From: Sitta carolinensis
Lineage: Eukaryota > Chordata > Aves > Passeriformes > Sittidae
Length of the DNA: 64,000 nt
NCBI GenBank assembly: GCA_032173965.1
Contig: JAVUNC010000004.1
Span: 25,025,001 to 25,089,000, forward strand
Reading direction: 5' to 3'
Shown here: positions 11,386-20,865 of the stretch, piece after piece
Layout of the letters: each line of letters starts with the position of its first letter
How positions within the stretch are numbered: position 1 is the first letter of the stretch
Notes under the pieces: generated by a model
Told to the model about the DNA's origin: nothing
Database searches by the model: none
The model's input: only the letters and a program-made list of their open reading frames with translations
Translations under genes and position numbers: made by a program

Positions 11386-14300
11386 GTGAGTAGCTACTAT
11401 CACTGTTACCACTGTTATCACCCACTTTGTCTTGAGGAAGGCCTTGGAGATCGTGAATGAAGTCCAGAGAATTATTTTCAGTTTGCTCATCAATCATTAG
11501 CTGTTTTGCCTTGTTAATTTTCTTTTCAAAATTTCAAATATTCTTTTGTAATTTTCTGTATTTATATATTGATGCTATTAATACCCTCAGCATTACAAGA
11601 TATAGATATTTTGCTGTCTTTCTGAAAAGGCCAATATTGTTGAATCGCTAGTTCAAGTCATTTAGCCTTTTCAATATCCTGCTTTTAATCAAATTTGTAG
11701 GCTTTAATACATCAAGCAAGTTTTATGTTTTTAAATACACCTTAAAAAATAAAGTATCTAAAACCTCTTAATTTAATCTCCCAGCATTTGCATGGTTCCT
11801 TTTGTTAATTTTTATTTGGTATTTTTTCACATTTGTAGTCATGTGTAAATATTTTTTAAAATCAAGGTGAGTGTTCTCAGAGCTTTCCCATTTGCTTAAT
11901 TGTAAGCAAAGTTATGTTAAAATTTTCCCCAAAACATTTTAAGATAACATATGGCCACACTCCCTTTCCTGTGTGATTTCTTGATCCAGAGAAGCTGCTT
12001 TTGCACTGGTTCAGGATTCCTTGTCATCAAAAAAAGCCCCCAGTGAAGGACAACTGTTCTTACAGCTTGGTTCTCTTCACAACCCAAAAAGTGGAAACAC
12101 CCCTTTCAAACGGCAGACTATGGAACAGCCTTACTAAGTTTATAGGTGAGGATTAGATGACCCACCCAGAGGCATTTACCACTGACTTTTTTGTTTTTAC
12201 TGGTTTTCACAATTGATTTAGGTGTAACTATTTGTCTTCTCATATTTCCAACAGACATATGTATGAAGGTATAGCAAAGGTGCACCCTGTGCCTGTGTCC
12301 AGTGTTGTTTTGGCAGCTGTGTTTTGAGAGGAACACTCTGTCTTACGGTCTTAGAAAATGTGAGAACAAGTCTAATAATCAGGAAAGAAATTCAAAATAA
12401 TGTACAATTTAAATTTAGGTAACACTTGCTCTGTGTAAGCTTATGTCAGTAGAAATAATATTTTCTCAGGATGACTACTGACACCAAGGTCAACATTCAT
12501 CAAAAGATAAACCAGTAATGTGCATTTTAGAAAAGCTGTCATTCCATTCTTCTATAGAAAAATCCAGAAAAGCATTATTTTTTCTCAATTTTGTGGTAAT
12601 ATAAATATCTGTCTTTGCTGCTTGCACTGACAATCATCTTTCTGCTTTGCTCTTGGTATTATGTCAGTGAGAGAATGCAGAATACACAGAGACTGTAGTT
12701 TGAATGGCACATGCTTATGATGGCAATTTTTTTACAGGAAGTAGGCACTCTACTTGTTAGCATCATGCTTGGACTGATTTTTCTATTCTACAACTATATG
12801 CTTTATTAATTTTTAACTTTTTTTCTGTGGAGAGGTAAAAGATGTGTCTCTGAAGCTGGTGACCTTTACTTGCAATCAAACCTTTGCTTTCCTGTATATC
12901 ACTAGTTGAGTTTTTCAGTGAAGGAAATTTCAGAAGAATCAATTAGCATGACTTTGATTGTTACTTTGAGCAGGGGAGCAATCTTAAGTAAAATTTTCAT
13001 GGAAGTAATGGACTTGCTCACATGGAGAATTTCAACTTAAATTATGTAAAAATTTTACCAAGAAAGTGATATGTGTTGGGAAGAGCTGTTGGTGTTGCTT
13101 GCAATTCTTAAAAGTTATGGTGTGTTTGTGGGTAAGATTGACTATGAATGACTTTGCAACAGAGACTTGTTAAAGATTTTATTTCTCTAAGTTCACAGGG
13201 TCAGCTTCAGTAGTCTTGTGCTTGGCACCAGGACTGTGCTAATACATGCAGCTGGACTAGAGTGAGAATGTTCAGATACATTTTTTGGGGGGTGGGTGAT
13301 GGGGGCTGTGTCCCTGCACTTGAGTGCTACCTGTTCAAATAGCATGGGCTGACACAAAGCTGATGCTCTGTGTATTCTGTGTAACCTGGGTTGACTAACT
13401 TCAATGCCACACTTCTCCTGAACTTTGGTTTCATTTTTTCACAACCACAGAACAAAAGCAGACAGTGCATGGACCTGGCAGGACCTAAGATACATGTATG
13501 CAATTTGTTAACTCTTCAGTGATTGTGCAAAAGGAAAGCTGTAGCACCATGATTGCTCTACGTGGTTTTTTTCTAATATCAGCTGTAGCTTTATTAGCTG
13601 TCACTTTAAAAGTTCTTGGATAAAACCCAAAGATGCTATAGCTTCAAAATGATTATTTCAGGATTTTTAAAACAATGTTTGCTATAGCAGGAATGGTAAC
13701 TGGAGTTTGTATGAGAGCCATTGTGTGCAAAATGTGCTGAATCCAAAAAAAGTTGTGTTAGTATCACCTACTTAGATGGATTACACAGTTGGGTCAGAAG
13801 TGCCGGTCTTTTTGCTGGGTTAAAAGCTTAAAGTTTTAAAACTTTTGCATGTTAAAAGCTTAAAGTTTTGACTGCACAGAAAATACATTTTTCTTTGATT
13901 TTTGTGGATTCCAGATAAATTTACCAGTGTGAATTGGCAAAGCTGTTGGAGAAATATACTTTCTCTCTTGTAGGAACTCTCAGCTGACTTACAACTAAGT
14001 TAATGATGAGGCTTTTAAAATTAATGTGCTTTGATCTACATTACTTAAAAACATTGTAAAACTTGCATAAAGTTGTATGAGCAGTCTAATGTAAAAAAAT
14101 ACTTCCATTTTCATGTTCAAATTTCTTGTGAATTTCCAGCCAGAGAAGAAAATTTTTATTCAGATAAATGCTTACTGAACCCCGTTGAAAATTACAGAAT
14201 CCTTTCTATATCACTATATCACAAATGAAGATAAAGAAAAAATTCTTCCCCTTTCTCTTTTAAGGCTCTCACAGAAAGTTGATGGTTTGAATGGGTGGAA

Positions 14301-16267
14301 TTCCTTTAATTAAAAGTTGTCTAAGCTTCATCTGATAGAGTTTTATTTAAGTAGCATTCAGGTTTGAAAAGGAGAAAATGGTACATGGAATCATACAATT
14401 TTAACTAACAATCCATGAATATCTTTTAAAAACCCACAAATAAAATCTCCCAAATACCATCAGTCACCTCTGAAAACATGGCTGTAGGCTCCATTCCCAC
14501 AATGAGCTGCTTCTACACTTTATTCCAGACTGCTGGGGAGACGAGAGTTTAGAATAAAATTAAGAGTTACAAAGTGACTCTTAAATTGGTCTGAAGAGAA
14601 CTGAGATTTTAAGGTTAAAAAAACCAGAACTCATTAAGAGCTTCTAAGTTGAAAGACAGTTTTTCACTATATCACTTCTTTTTAAGGCTTTTTCATGTAA
14701 AGAAGTAATTTAGTTCTCATGTAATGAAAATTGGAGCGTGGATGAAAGTTGGCTGGATGAAACTCATCCAGATAAGACTAAAATGAAATTCAGTAATGAC
14801 TTTGGGTTAGATTTTTTGGGTTTTTTTCTTCTTTATGCCTTTGAGTACCAAATTAGAGTGCTAGGACTGTTCCTTACTTTTAAGATTTTTCAAACAAGGT
14901 CACTGACTACAGTTGCTAATTCGTGTCTGAATTAGATTTTGTTATCCATGTCACCATTTTCTAATGGAGCTAAGCTAGGCAGTGGTAATGCATTTAATCA
15001 GGGTTCCATTTAGAGCACACACTGATCCTCTGCTTTATGATTATTCACAAGCAGCTGAAATTTAAATTGATGGGGTTTGGCATATTAAATTAGCCACAGT
15101 ATGTCCTCAGGAGACTGTGTGTGTGCAGAGTTGCTTATTATGACTGAATTGCCCCCCCTTCTGGGGAAAAAGGAATATAGTGGGAGCAGAAATTTACAGG
15201 TATATGACTCTTAGTCTTCCATGGTTTGGTAAGTCTTCCAATTTATTTTAAGAGCAGTATTTTTAAAAAAATGTTCCTAGAATTCACATGAACTGAAAGG
15301 CAGATGAAATGTGCAGGTTGCCTTGTATAGGAGGTGGAAGCACCTTTTAAAGTAAGCATTTCCAATTTCTGAGCCTTCCAAAAGAGATACAAAAAGTTAT
15401 GGTATTTGTGGTGATACAAGTTATGGTTTGTGTTGAGTGCATCAGAATAGCTTCCATTTAAAGCAGAAAACTTCATTGATTTGAAATATTTGATGAGACT
15501 GAATTGAATGTGCATTTATCAAATAATTCCAGAGCTGAAAGAATGCACCTGCTAAGTAAAAAGTAGTAACACAAATCTGCTGCACCTTATGCTAGTTTTC
15601 TATATTCTTTTCCACTGAAGACTAAATGTTCTGTGGTACTGATTGTACCTCTAGAATCAGGATGCTGATGGTGGCACTGATGAAGCAAACATAAACGTGA
15701 TCAGTGGGGCTTCTGTCCTAGCCCTCTTCCTTGTAAATATTGCATTTGTGCCTTCTGGGGAAACCAGGGAAAGACGTGAAGCTACCCTTTTCCATTTGCA
15801 GTTTCACACTAATACTTAAGATCTAGATTTATACTGTGCAGTTGCTACAGCTTCTAGTAGTACTTTCCACTTTCATTTGCACTCTAGACTTCTATCACTT
15901 CCTCTTTTGGGTGGGGAAAGTCTATTTTATGCTGTAGGTTCAATAGTCCTACATCTCTAAAGAGATACCATTTTACTTATGTGTTTTTAAATGTTTTGGG
16001 ATTTTATTTTTCTTTACTGTAGTAAAGACTGTGAAATAATGTTCGAATATATGCCAAAGTTATTTTATTTCTATAATGAAGCAAATTTTTGATGAAACTC
16101 GATTTGTGTCATGCTAACATTTACTGAGACATTATTTACAAACTGATGCCTTTTTCTTCAACAAAATTGGAACTTATTAAATTCTTAATTAATCTTTTCT
16201 TGAATATGAAAAGATGATTTTTAGAAATAAGTGTAATAATTTGATGTTCCTTTCCTTTTATGTGCAG
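11386..16267 (+). other. PRIM2: PRIM2 last intron, about 4.9 kb
   Basis: This is a GT-AG intron between recognised exons, with acceptor TGTGCAG at 16261-16267. It is AT-rich. It contains a 19-bp direct repeat at 13819-13837 and 13851-13869. I see no interspersed repeat, RNA gene or additional exon. Confidence 0.85.
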
Positions 16268-16495
16268 GTTGATGACATTGGGTTTTCTTTGAATCATCCT
16301 AATCAGTACTTTACAGAGAGTCAGAAGCTGTTAAGTGGTGGTAGAGAACTGAAGAAGGAATTCAATAACTCGGGAAACTTTCAACAAAAAAATAATAGTC
16401 AGGAAAGCATAAATTCGAGTTCTACTCCCACCTCTTCAAATGCAAAAGCTGATGCAGAACTGGAAGGACTGGAAGCATACTTCACTGAAGACTAA
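16268..16495 (+). CDS. PRIM2: PRIM2 terminal coding exon, C-terminus and stop
   Basis: The exon encodes 75 residues, starting VDDIGFSLNHPNQYFTESQK and ending GLEAYFTED, then TAA at 16493-16495. The first third, with SLNHPNQ, is highly conserved in PRIM2. The middle is a Ser/Asn/Gln-rich linker that varies between species. The acidic GLE-YF-ED end matches the human GLEDYFSEDS tail. Human PRIM2 has a cysteine in both the VDD-GF and NQFF-ES stretches, whereas this sequence has I and T there. Neither is a cluster ligand. Together the four exons cover about 168 residues, roughly the last third of a protein of about 509 residues. Confidence 0.95.
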   Translation, partial: VDDIGFSLNHPNQYFTESQKLLSGGRELKKEFNNSGNFQQKNNSQESINSSSTPTSSNAKADAELEGLEAYFTED

Positions 16496-16845
16496 GCAGC
16501 TGTGTTATTTGTGTTACTTTTTTTTTTTTTCTTTCGTTCCTTCCCTTCTCTAGCTGGATTTGTCCCTATACTGAGGAATATGCACTTCACCACCTGGAAG
16601 ACATATGCATTTAGTGCTTTGAGTAGTCTAAAAAAAGATAATTATTGACACTGTAATTGCATTCAGTATTTATTCTTACTGCTTTAAGTATTTAAGGATG
16701 GAAAATGAAACTTTCCTCACAATTATTAGGTAATTTTTGTCTGACTTACATTTTTTTTGTTTTCTTCAGAAAGTTCAAATTTTTTAATCCCTTTTTGTGA
16801 TCACTTTTCTATGTATCATCTTAATAAAAAAATTGTAAAGCTAGT
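16496..16845 (+). other. PRIM2: PRIM2 3' UTR
   Basis: This region follows the PRIM2 stop codon. It starts with a T-rich run at 16518-16530 and remains AT-rich up to a canonical polyadenylation signal. The end is inferred as 15-20 bases past that signal, where a T/GT-rich stretch (AGTTTTTTGT) follows. A second AATAAA at 17065-17070 could give a longer alternative 3' end. Confidence 0.7.
16823..16828 (+). terminator. PRIM2: PRIM2 polyadenylation signal AATAAA
   Basis: A canonical AATAAA hexamer lies 328 bases after the stop codon, with a T/GT-rich downstream element starting about 16 bases later. It is the first perfect hexamer in the 3' UTR. This assignment comes from the motif only. Confidence 0.75.
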
Positions 16846-19531
16846 TTTTTGTATTTTCTTTTTTAGCTATATTGTGATGGTAATTAAGTAGGAGTTCTTA
16901 TGATCAAAATTACCCTCTGGAGGAATCTGTCTGTCTCTTCTATATGAGGAGCTGAGGGAAATCAGCTTCCTAATTTGTACCTTGACACTAAATGTAGAGA
17001 GCTGGTTTTGATACTTGGAGGAGAACATAATCAGAATTTAGACACCTGTATGTGAGAAAGTAATAATAAAAAAGATATTCTACTGACTCATCATGAAGAA
17101 GCTAAAAGCTTATTAGCATATATTTCTTTTAAAGTTTCCTCAATGTCTGAGTGTGGTTGGAGCCTCCTGTGTCCTTCTAAGCTAAACAGCTGTCTGAATG
17201 AAGCTTTGGGTCACCTAAATTCCACCCATTCTCCCAAAGCCCAGGCTGCCCAACACACAAACTTGCTTTCAGTCCAGCAGCAACCATCGTGCAGTGGATG
17301 GGAGCTCCAAGCAGAGCTGGTATTTTTAGCATGCTTGTTGGGTACTCTCTCAAAAATGAACTTAAAGACCTCAATTTTATTTTACCTGATGCTTAAGGAG
17401 TTTCAAGACATTATGCCCTTCCTGGAGTCCGACCTTGCTACCAGTGCAGCCTTTAACCACATAAACACAGTACTGTCATTGCTAGGGGCTGGTACCAATT
17501 CTGAGTCACTGACAGGAAATCTCACCAACCTCCTTTTTTCTGAGCTTGCCTTGCCCTGCTTGAAGCTTTGTTTTAGCTGTAACTTTGTTTCTCAAATGAC
17601 AGCCTAGCTTTGTACAGTTGTGTGCTGTGCTGCCTGTGTTTATAATGATCTGATATAATTCTGTGGCTAATGGCTAGGAAGTAAGTAGTTATTTTGTATA
17701 GAATGAATTGATCTATGATTTTAGGTGCCAGAGGCTCCATGGATATAAACAAATCATCCAAGTGCAAAGCACGGATCCTTATACAAGGATGGTTTCTTCT
17801 GTTGGTTAAGCTCCTGGCATCACCCCACCTGACTGATGTGTGGAAATCCATGGGTTGTAGCAGATGGTCAAAAAACTTCAGGTGTTGAAGTTTTTTTGGA
17901 AGTGGTAACTGTCCTCTGATTTAGCATTACTGAATACCTGAGTTGGAGGTGCCTAAGTGGAAACTGTGGACTCTTTCAATAGACGTGAAACTCTTTCAGA
18001 CATGCTATGATCTTAAGTGAAACAGCAGGGAGAAGAATGAGGTTATCAAGGCAGTGGATTCACGTGTTCCAAGAGAAAATGTAATTTGTGGTTCAGCTGT
18101 AACTTGCTCATGTAGACATTAAACTTCCAGCTCTTCCTGTCTGAGCTTCGCTTGGGCTTTGAAATCCATGTTGGTCATGGGCTGTTTGTACACGTATTCT
18201 GTAGTGGATTGCTACATTAGAATAAATTTATTTTTAGAAATTCAAGCATAACATTTTTCGAAAAATAAGTCTATATTACAATGAAGAGAATATAACCACA
18301 CAAATCCTCTGAATGAAAAACCTTAAACTGAAGTGCAGGAAACAAGGGTATGGGGCAAAGCCTTTGTGCTTTATTGGCGTACTTCATTATTGTGGGTTTA
18401 CATCACTTGATTAGTAGTACTACAAATTGCCTTAAACTTTATTTTCTTTTATTAGTCAGGAGGACTATAATTAAGTAGCAGAAAAATGTACAGATTATGG
18501 CATACAGTTGCAAGTAACTAACAAAAGACTGAAATGAATGCCTTTGTTTCTATTTGAAGGAAATGGCAATTTATTTTCATATTTCACATATTTGACCATT
18601 TTGTTTTTCCTCTGAAAGCTGAATATTTTGGAAATGATGATATGGAAAAATCCAAAAGAGAATCCTCCTTGTGAGCTGCTGGACACTGAGGAGCTTAAAA
18701 CTCTTAGTGCTTTGTAAATTCAGTAAGAATCACTTGTCCTATGATTATGGAGCTGTTTGAGATTAGAAAGGCAGAATCACTAAGAATATGTAAATAATTA
18801 ATTTGAAAAAAATTCCTGTGTTGTAGTAGTGCTACTAAAGTTATAGTCAGAAAACAAGGATTCTGAAAATAAAAGACACCCTGATAGAATTATGCAGTAG
18901 TCAAAAATAGCAACAAAGTCAATTACCAAATTAATCAATAACCAGAGGCTCTCAAAATTCCAATCACTGTTTTACAAGTTCAAAAGAAATGTGTTTCTGC
19001 AGTAAAGCATTGCAGCTGAATCTCTTTGCAAGTATCAGCTCTTCTAAGTGGATCTCTAAAGTAAATTATTATATTTTACTACTTGAATATAAACAGGAGA
19101 CATCTAAAATCTGAAATTGCGCTGGGGAAGACACTTCAGTATTCTGCATTAGTAAAGAAGATACTAAGATAATACTTGGTTGCATTTCTGAGGGGTTGTA
19201 CTATGCCACAACACAGCCCTGTGCAGCAGTCATGCTGATGGAGGAAGCAGTTTTCTTTCCGTCCAACACCTGATCTCAAATGTAGAACGGTTCGGTTTGG
19301 AGTTGGATGTTTGAAAGGGAATGCTGGCCCACAGTGCTAGCATCAAAGACATTAAACACTCTCTGACTTCAAAGCCTTTCAAGCTGTAATGATGAAGGGA
19401 GCGTCACTGTTGCGTGTTCAGCAGAAGGAAAGGTGAGGAGCTCCCGTGCTGAGTGTGGCTTTAAGCCCTCTGCTGAGGTGAGCAGCGCTGCCCTGGCGAG
19501 GGGACGGGCGGAGCCGCCGCCACCGTCACGG
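16846..19531. other. Intergenic, no recognised gene
   Basis: This is sequence downstream of PRIM2. It contains an alternative AATAAA at 17065 and the longest non-repetitive open frame in the window (17143-17607, + strand, 154 codons). That frame has a weak start context (T at -3, T at +4), no recognisable domain and several overlapping competitors. It could be chance or part of a long PRIM2 3' UTR. GC and CpG content rise sharply from about 19430 towards the minisatellite. Nothing else is identifiable. Confidence 0.6.
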
Positions 19532-20330
19532 CCCCGCAGGAGCCGAGCCCAGGGGGGGCTGATCCCCGTAGGGACTGATCCCCGTAAGGGCCGAGCCCCG
19601 CAGGGGCCGAGCCCCGTAAGGGCCGAGCCCCGTAAGGGCCGAGCCCCGCGGGAGCCGAGCCCCCGTAAGGGCCGAGCCCCGTAAGGGCCGAGCCCCGTAA
19701 GGGCCGAGCCCCCGTAAGGGCCGAGCCCCGTAAGGGCCGAGCCCCGCGGGAGCCGAGCCCCGTAAGGGCCGAGCCCCGTAAGGCCGAGCCCCGCGGGAGC
19801 CGAGCCCCGTAAGGGCCGAGCCCCGTAAGGGCCGAGCCCCGTAAGGGCCGAGCCCCGTAGGGACTGATCCCCGTAAGGGCCGAGCCCCGCGGAGCCGAGC
19901 CCCGTAAGGGCCGAGCCCCGTGGGACTGATCCCCGTAAGGGCCGAGCCCCGCAGGGGCCGAGCCCCGTAAGGGCCGAGCCCCGCGGGAGCCGAGCCCCGT
20001 AAGGGCCGAGCCCCGCGGGAGCCGAGCCCCGTAAGGGCTGAGCCCCGTAAGGGCGATCCCGTAGGACGATCCCCGTAAGGGCCGAGCCCGTAAGGGCCGA
20101 GCCCCGGGAGCCGAGCCCCCGTAAGGGCCGAGCCCGTAAGGGCCGAGCCCCCGTAGGGCCGAGCCCCGTAAGGGCCGAGCCCCGTAAGGGCCGAGCCCCC
20201 GGGGCCGAGCCCCGTAAGGGCCGAGCCCCGTAAGGGCCGAGCCCCGCGGGAGCCGAGCCCCCGTAAGGGCCGAGCCCCGTAAGGGCCGAGCCCCGTAGGG
20301 ACTGATCCCCGTAAGGGCCGAGCCCCGCGG
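19532..20330. repeat. GC-rich 16-bp minisatellite, about 50 copies
   Basis: This is a tandem array about 800 bp long with the dominant unit CCGAGCCCCGTAAGGG (16 bp). Recurrent variants are CCGAGCCCCGCGGGAG, a CGCAGGGG form, and a GTAGGGACTGAT form. Occasional 15- or 17-bp units come from a gain or loss in the C run (for example five Cs at about 19660, 19710 and 20120). Variants recur in the same order, which indicates higher-order duplication. Each unit carries at least two CpGs, so the array and its flanks form a CpG island in an otherwise CpG-poor region. The long minus-strand open frames here (20517-19369, 20372-19461) exist because the unit has no stop in any minus-strand frame. They are not evidence of a gene. 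Confidence 0.95.
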
Positions 20331-20589
20331 CCTCAGGCGTGAGGCCGAGCTCGCTGCGCTCCTTCTCTGCATGTTTTGGGAGGTCTGCTTCTAGTTTTCG
20401 TCTTACACTGTGGCTAGAGTCGGCAGTAGCAGGTAGAGGAACATGCAGAATGTGTCTCTCATATGACTTTCTTGCAGAAGGGACCGGTCTGCACGCACGC
20501 AGGCTGGTTGGCAGCATGAGCCGGAGCAGAGCAAATGGTCAGTGTGTGAACTGAGGGGAGTTACTGAGTCACCCATTGCTGCTCGGACA
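20331..20589. other. CpG-rich flank between minisatellite and LTR remnant
   Basis: This is about 260 bp of mixed, moderately GC-rich sequence joining the array to recognisable LTR sequence. CpG density falls away to the right. It may be the upstream (U3) part of the same LTR, diverged beyond what I can recognise by eye. No gene is supported. The small frames here are shadows of each other. Confidence 0.5.
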
Positions 20590-20865
20590 GCAATGTCCGT
20601 GTGTGGTGAGCAGTTGCATTGTGCATCACTTCTTTCTCTCGGGTTTTTATTCGTCTCTGTCCTTTTCATTACTATTATTATAATAATATTTTTTAAAATA
20701 TTTGGTTTACTTATTAAACGGTTCTTATTTCAGCTCATGAGGTTTGTTTTTGTTTTTGTTTTTGTTTTTGTTTTTGTTTTTGTTTTTTTGTTTTTGTTTT
20801 TGCCTTTGATTCTCACCCCTTCCCCTCGTCCCTCCCCAGGAATTTGTGGGGTGTGTGAGCTTTCA
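20590..20865 (+). mobile_element. ERV LTR remnant (avian type, 3' part)
   Basis: The order of motifs matches the end of a common avian endogenous-retrovirus LTR: GTGAGCAGTTGCATTGTGCA, then an ATTATTATAAT-type AT-rich stretch, a polyadenylation signal ATTAAA at 20713-20718, and TTCTTATTTCAGCTCATGAG. After an expanded GTTTTT run come TTGATTCTCACCCC and a C-rich/G-rich stretch ending near GTGTGTGAGC. The usual terminal sequence ending in a CACGACA-type motif is not seen, so the 3' edge is truncated or decayed. No gag, pol or env sequence is visible on either side, so this is a solo or fragmentary LTR. The family assignment is from memory. Confidence 0.7.
20742..20802 (+). repeat. (GTTTTT)n hexanucleotide repeat
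   Basis: About ten GTTTTT units with one longer T run, sitting where this LTR type normally has a short T-rich stretch after its polyadenylation signal. It has therefore expanded within the LTR. The FVFVFV peptide in the overlapping frame (20542-20886) is an artefact of it. Confidence 0.92.

Noticed and set aside
11195..11497. 100-codon minus-strand frame over a PRIM2 exon
   Set aside because: It is antisense to a confidently recognised exon with conserved splice sites, so it is a shadow.
19270..19320. Possible reverse-strand CR1 tail (AGAACGGTTCGGTTTGGAG)
   Set aside because: The resemblance to an inverted CR1 end is weak and the expected following blocks are absent.
19369..20517. Long minus-strand frames (382 and 303 codons) and a + strand frame as protein-coding genes
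   Set aside because: They arise from the stop-free 16-bp minisatellite unit. Several frames are open at once, and there is no domain and no non-repeat coding sequence on either side.
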